The notes under the pieces: model-generated
Told to the model about the DNA's origin: nothing
Databases searched by the model: none
What the model saw: only the letters and a program-made list of their open reading frames with translations
In this document: positions 6,075-7,159 of the stretch, piece by piece
How positions within the stretch are numbered: the stretch's first letter is position 1
Layout: every line of letters begins with the position of its first letter
From: Betaproteobacteria bacterium
GTDB lineage: Bacteria; Pseudomonadota; Gammaproteobacteria; Burkholderiales; SG8-39
Assembly: GCA_029858545.1 (NCBI GenBank)
Contig: JAOUFA010000182.1
Location: forward strand, 1-7,159
Direction of reading: 5' to 3'
Length of the DNA: 7,159 bases
Made by a program: the position numbers and the translations under genes

Positions 6075-7159
6075 ATGAACCTGCCCCATTTCGCACAGTT
6101 GGCCAGACCCGCGCCGCGCGCCCTTTCCGGCGCGCGCGCACTCGTTCTCGGACTGGGGGCGACGGGCTTATCGGCTGCGAAATGGCTGACGCGCGAGCAC
6201 GCAAGGCCGATTGTTGCCGATACGCGCCAATCGCCCCCACAGGCCGCACAACTCGCGGCTGCCTTGCCCCACGTGCCGCTGCGCGCCGGCCCCTTCGAGC
6301 CGTCGCTGCTCGATGGCGTCGATCTGCTGTGCATCAGTCCGGGGCTGCCGCTCGCGCAGCCGCTGATCACCCAGGCGATTGCGCGCGGCATCCCGGTGGT
6401 GGGCGACATCGAACTCTTCGCATGGCATGTGCGCGCGCGCAGCAACTGTCGGGTACTTGCGGTCACCGGAACCAACGGCAAGACCACCGTTACCGCGCTG
6501 ACTGGTCATCTGCTGCGCGCGGCGGGTATCGATTGCGAAGTCGCCGGCAACATCGGTCCCGCTGCGCTCGATGCACTCTCGCTGCGCCTTGATGCCGGAA
6601 AGATGCCCGGGGTCTGGGTGCTCGAACTCTCCAGCTATCAGCTGGAGACCTCCTGGGCGCTCGAGCCCGATGTGGCGACCATGCTCAATCTTACCGAGGA
6701 CCACCTCGACCGTTATGAGGGACTCGCCGAATACGGCGCCGCGAAAGCGCGCATCTTCATGGGTAACGGCCTGCAGGTGCTCAATCGCGACGATGCGCGA
6801 TCGATGGCCATGTCCCTTCCCGGGCGCAGGCGGATGAGCTTCGGACTCGATGTCCCCGCCGAGGACGAGAACCTCGGGGTGCGCGTGGTCGGCACGACGA
6901 GGTGGCTCGTGCAGGGCCGAACGCCCATTCTCGATGCCGGCGAGTTGAACATTCACGGTGAGCACAATCTGGCCAATGCGCTCGCTGCGGCGGTGCTCGC
7001 GCGCGCGGTCGGCGTCAGCCACGCCGCGATTGCCGCGGGGCTGAAGAGCTTTGCGGGGCTGCCCCACCGTGTCGAGCATGTCGCGGCGTATCGGGGAGTC
7101 GATTTTTTCGACGATTCCAAGGGCACCAACGTCGGGGCCACGATCGCTGCGTTGCAGGG
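6075..7159 (+). CDS. murD: UDP-MurNAc-L-alanine:D-glutamate ligase MurD, 3' truncated by the window
   Basis: MurD adds D-glutamate to UDP-MurNAc-L-alanine in the cytoplasm, the second stem-peptide step. The reading frame is open from ATG 6075 to the end, giving 361 complete codons of a protein I expect to be about 450 or more residues. The N-terminal Rossmann-like domain starts with LVLGLGATGLS at 23-33, after an extension of about 20 residues not seen in E. coli MurD. The central domain carries the P-loop TGTNGKTT at 131-138 (K136), ELSSYQLE, and NLTEDHLDRY followed by K224, the carbamylated lysine. HGEHNLANALAAA leads into the C-terminal domain, which shows D347-SKGTN-352 with K349 (matching E. 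coli K319) before the window ends. The start lies eight bases after the mraY stop with no clear Shine-Dalgarno. An in-frame TTG at 6063, overlapping the mraY stop as TTGA, is an alternative. Confidence 0.95.
   Translation, partial: MNLPHFAQLARPAPRALSGARALVLGLGATGLSAAKWLTREHARPIVADTRQSPPQAAQLAAALPHVPLRAGPFEPSLLDGVDLLCISPGLPLAQPLITQAIARGIPVVGDIELFAWHVRARSNCRVLAVTGTNGKTTVTALTGHLLRAAGIDCEVAGNIGPAALDALSLRLDAGKMPGVWVLELSSYQLETSWALEPDVATMLNLTEDHLDRYEGLAEYGAAKARIFMGNGLQVLNRDDARSMAMSLPGRRRMSFGLDVPAEDENLGVRVVGTTRWLVQGRTPILDAGELNIHGEHNLANALAAAVLARAVGVSHAAIAAGLKSFAGLPHRVEHVAAYRGVDFFDDSKGTNVGATIAALQ
6974..6993 (+). repeat. 20-base direct repeat shared with murF (copy 2, in murD)
   Basis: This is an exact match to 4462-4481 in murF, in the same direction and at the equivalent protein motif (NALAAA). 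The bases just outside the match differ, and it is best read as a conserved motif under strong codon bias. Confidence 0.6.

Noticed and set aside
4741..6249. A 502-codon open reading frame on the minus strand opposite mraY
   Set aside because: Its translation is a low-complexity mix of His, Arg, Asp, Glu and Gln with no recognisable domain, as expected when a GC-rich gene for a hydrophobic membrane protein is read backwards. It also runs across the murF and murD ends.

Overview
The window is a GC-rich, fully plus-strand segment of the division and cell wall (dcw) cluster of a Gram-negative proteobacterium. The order is [rsmH tail]-ftsL-ftsI-murE-murF-mraY-murD, which is the conserved beta/gammaproteobacterial order. 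Protein details point to Betaproteobacteria: the MraY sequence throughout (e.g. the LTAYKIGQAVRDDGPQ stretch and the VVVRFWIITMML C-terminus), the NAQREH motif in MurF, and the N-terminal extension of MurD. This placement comes from remembered family sequence; no search was run. I cannot name a genus.

Layout: positions 1-47 probably hold the last codons of rsmH, overlapping the GTG start of ftsL. ftsL (35-313) overlaps ftsI (310-2037) by four bases (GTGA). A 68-base gap, the longest non-coding stretch in the window, separates ftsI from murE (2106-3596). murE overlaps murF (3593-4975) by ATGA, murF abuts mraY (4975-6066) through TGATG, and murD starts eight bases after mraY and runs off the window end. 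No stretch longer than 68 bases lacks a gene. I saw no tRNA, rRNA, transposon, CRISPR array, convincing promoter or intrinsic terminator.

The genes form one pathway. MurD adds D-Glu, MurE adds meso-diaminopimelate (its DNPR motif supports this) and MurF adds D-Ala-D-Ala to build UDP-MurNAc-pentapeptide in the cytoplasm. MraY moves that product onto undecaprenyl phosphate to give lipid I at the inner membrane. FtsI cross-links the resulting septal peptidoglycan, and FtsL is part of the FtsQLB division complex. Tight overlaps suggest one polycistronic, translationally coupled transcript, probably continuing into ftsW/murG/murC beyond the window.

All genes look intact with their catalytic motifs in place. 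I find no previously undescribed system. The oddest spot is the ftsI-murE junction, where three tiny overlapping ORFs form a start/stop chain into a murE start with poorly spaced ribosome-binding sequences. A perfect 26-base palindrome inside murE is the other structure worth a look.
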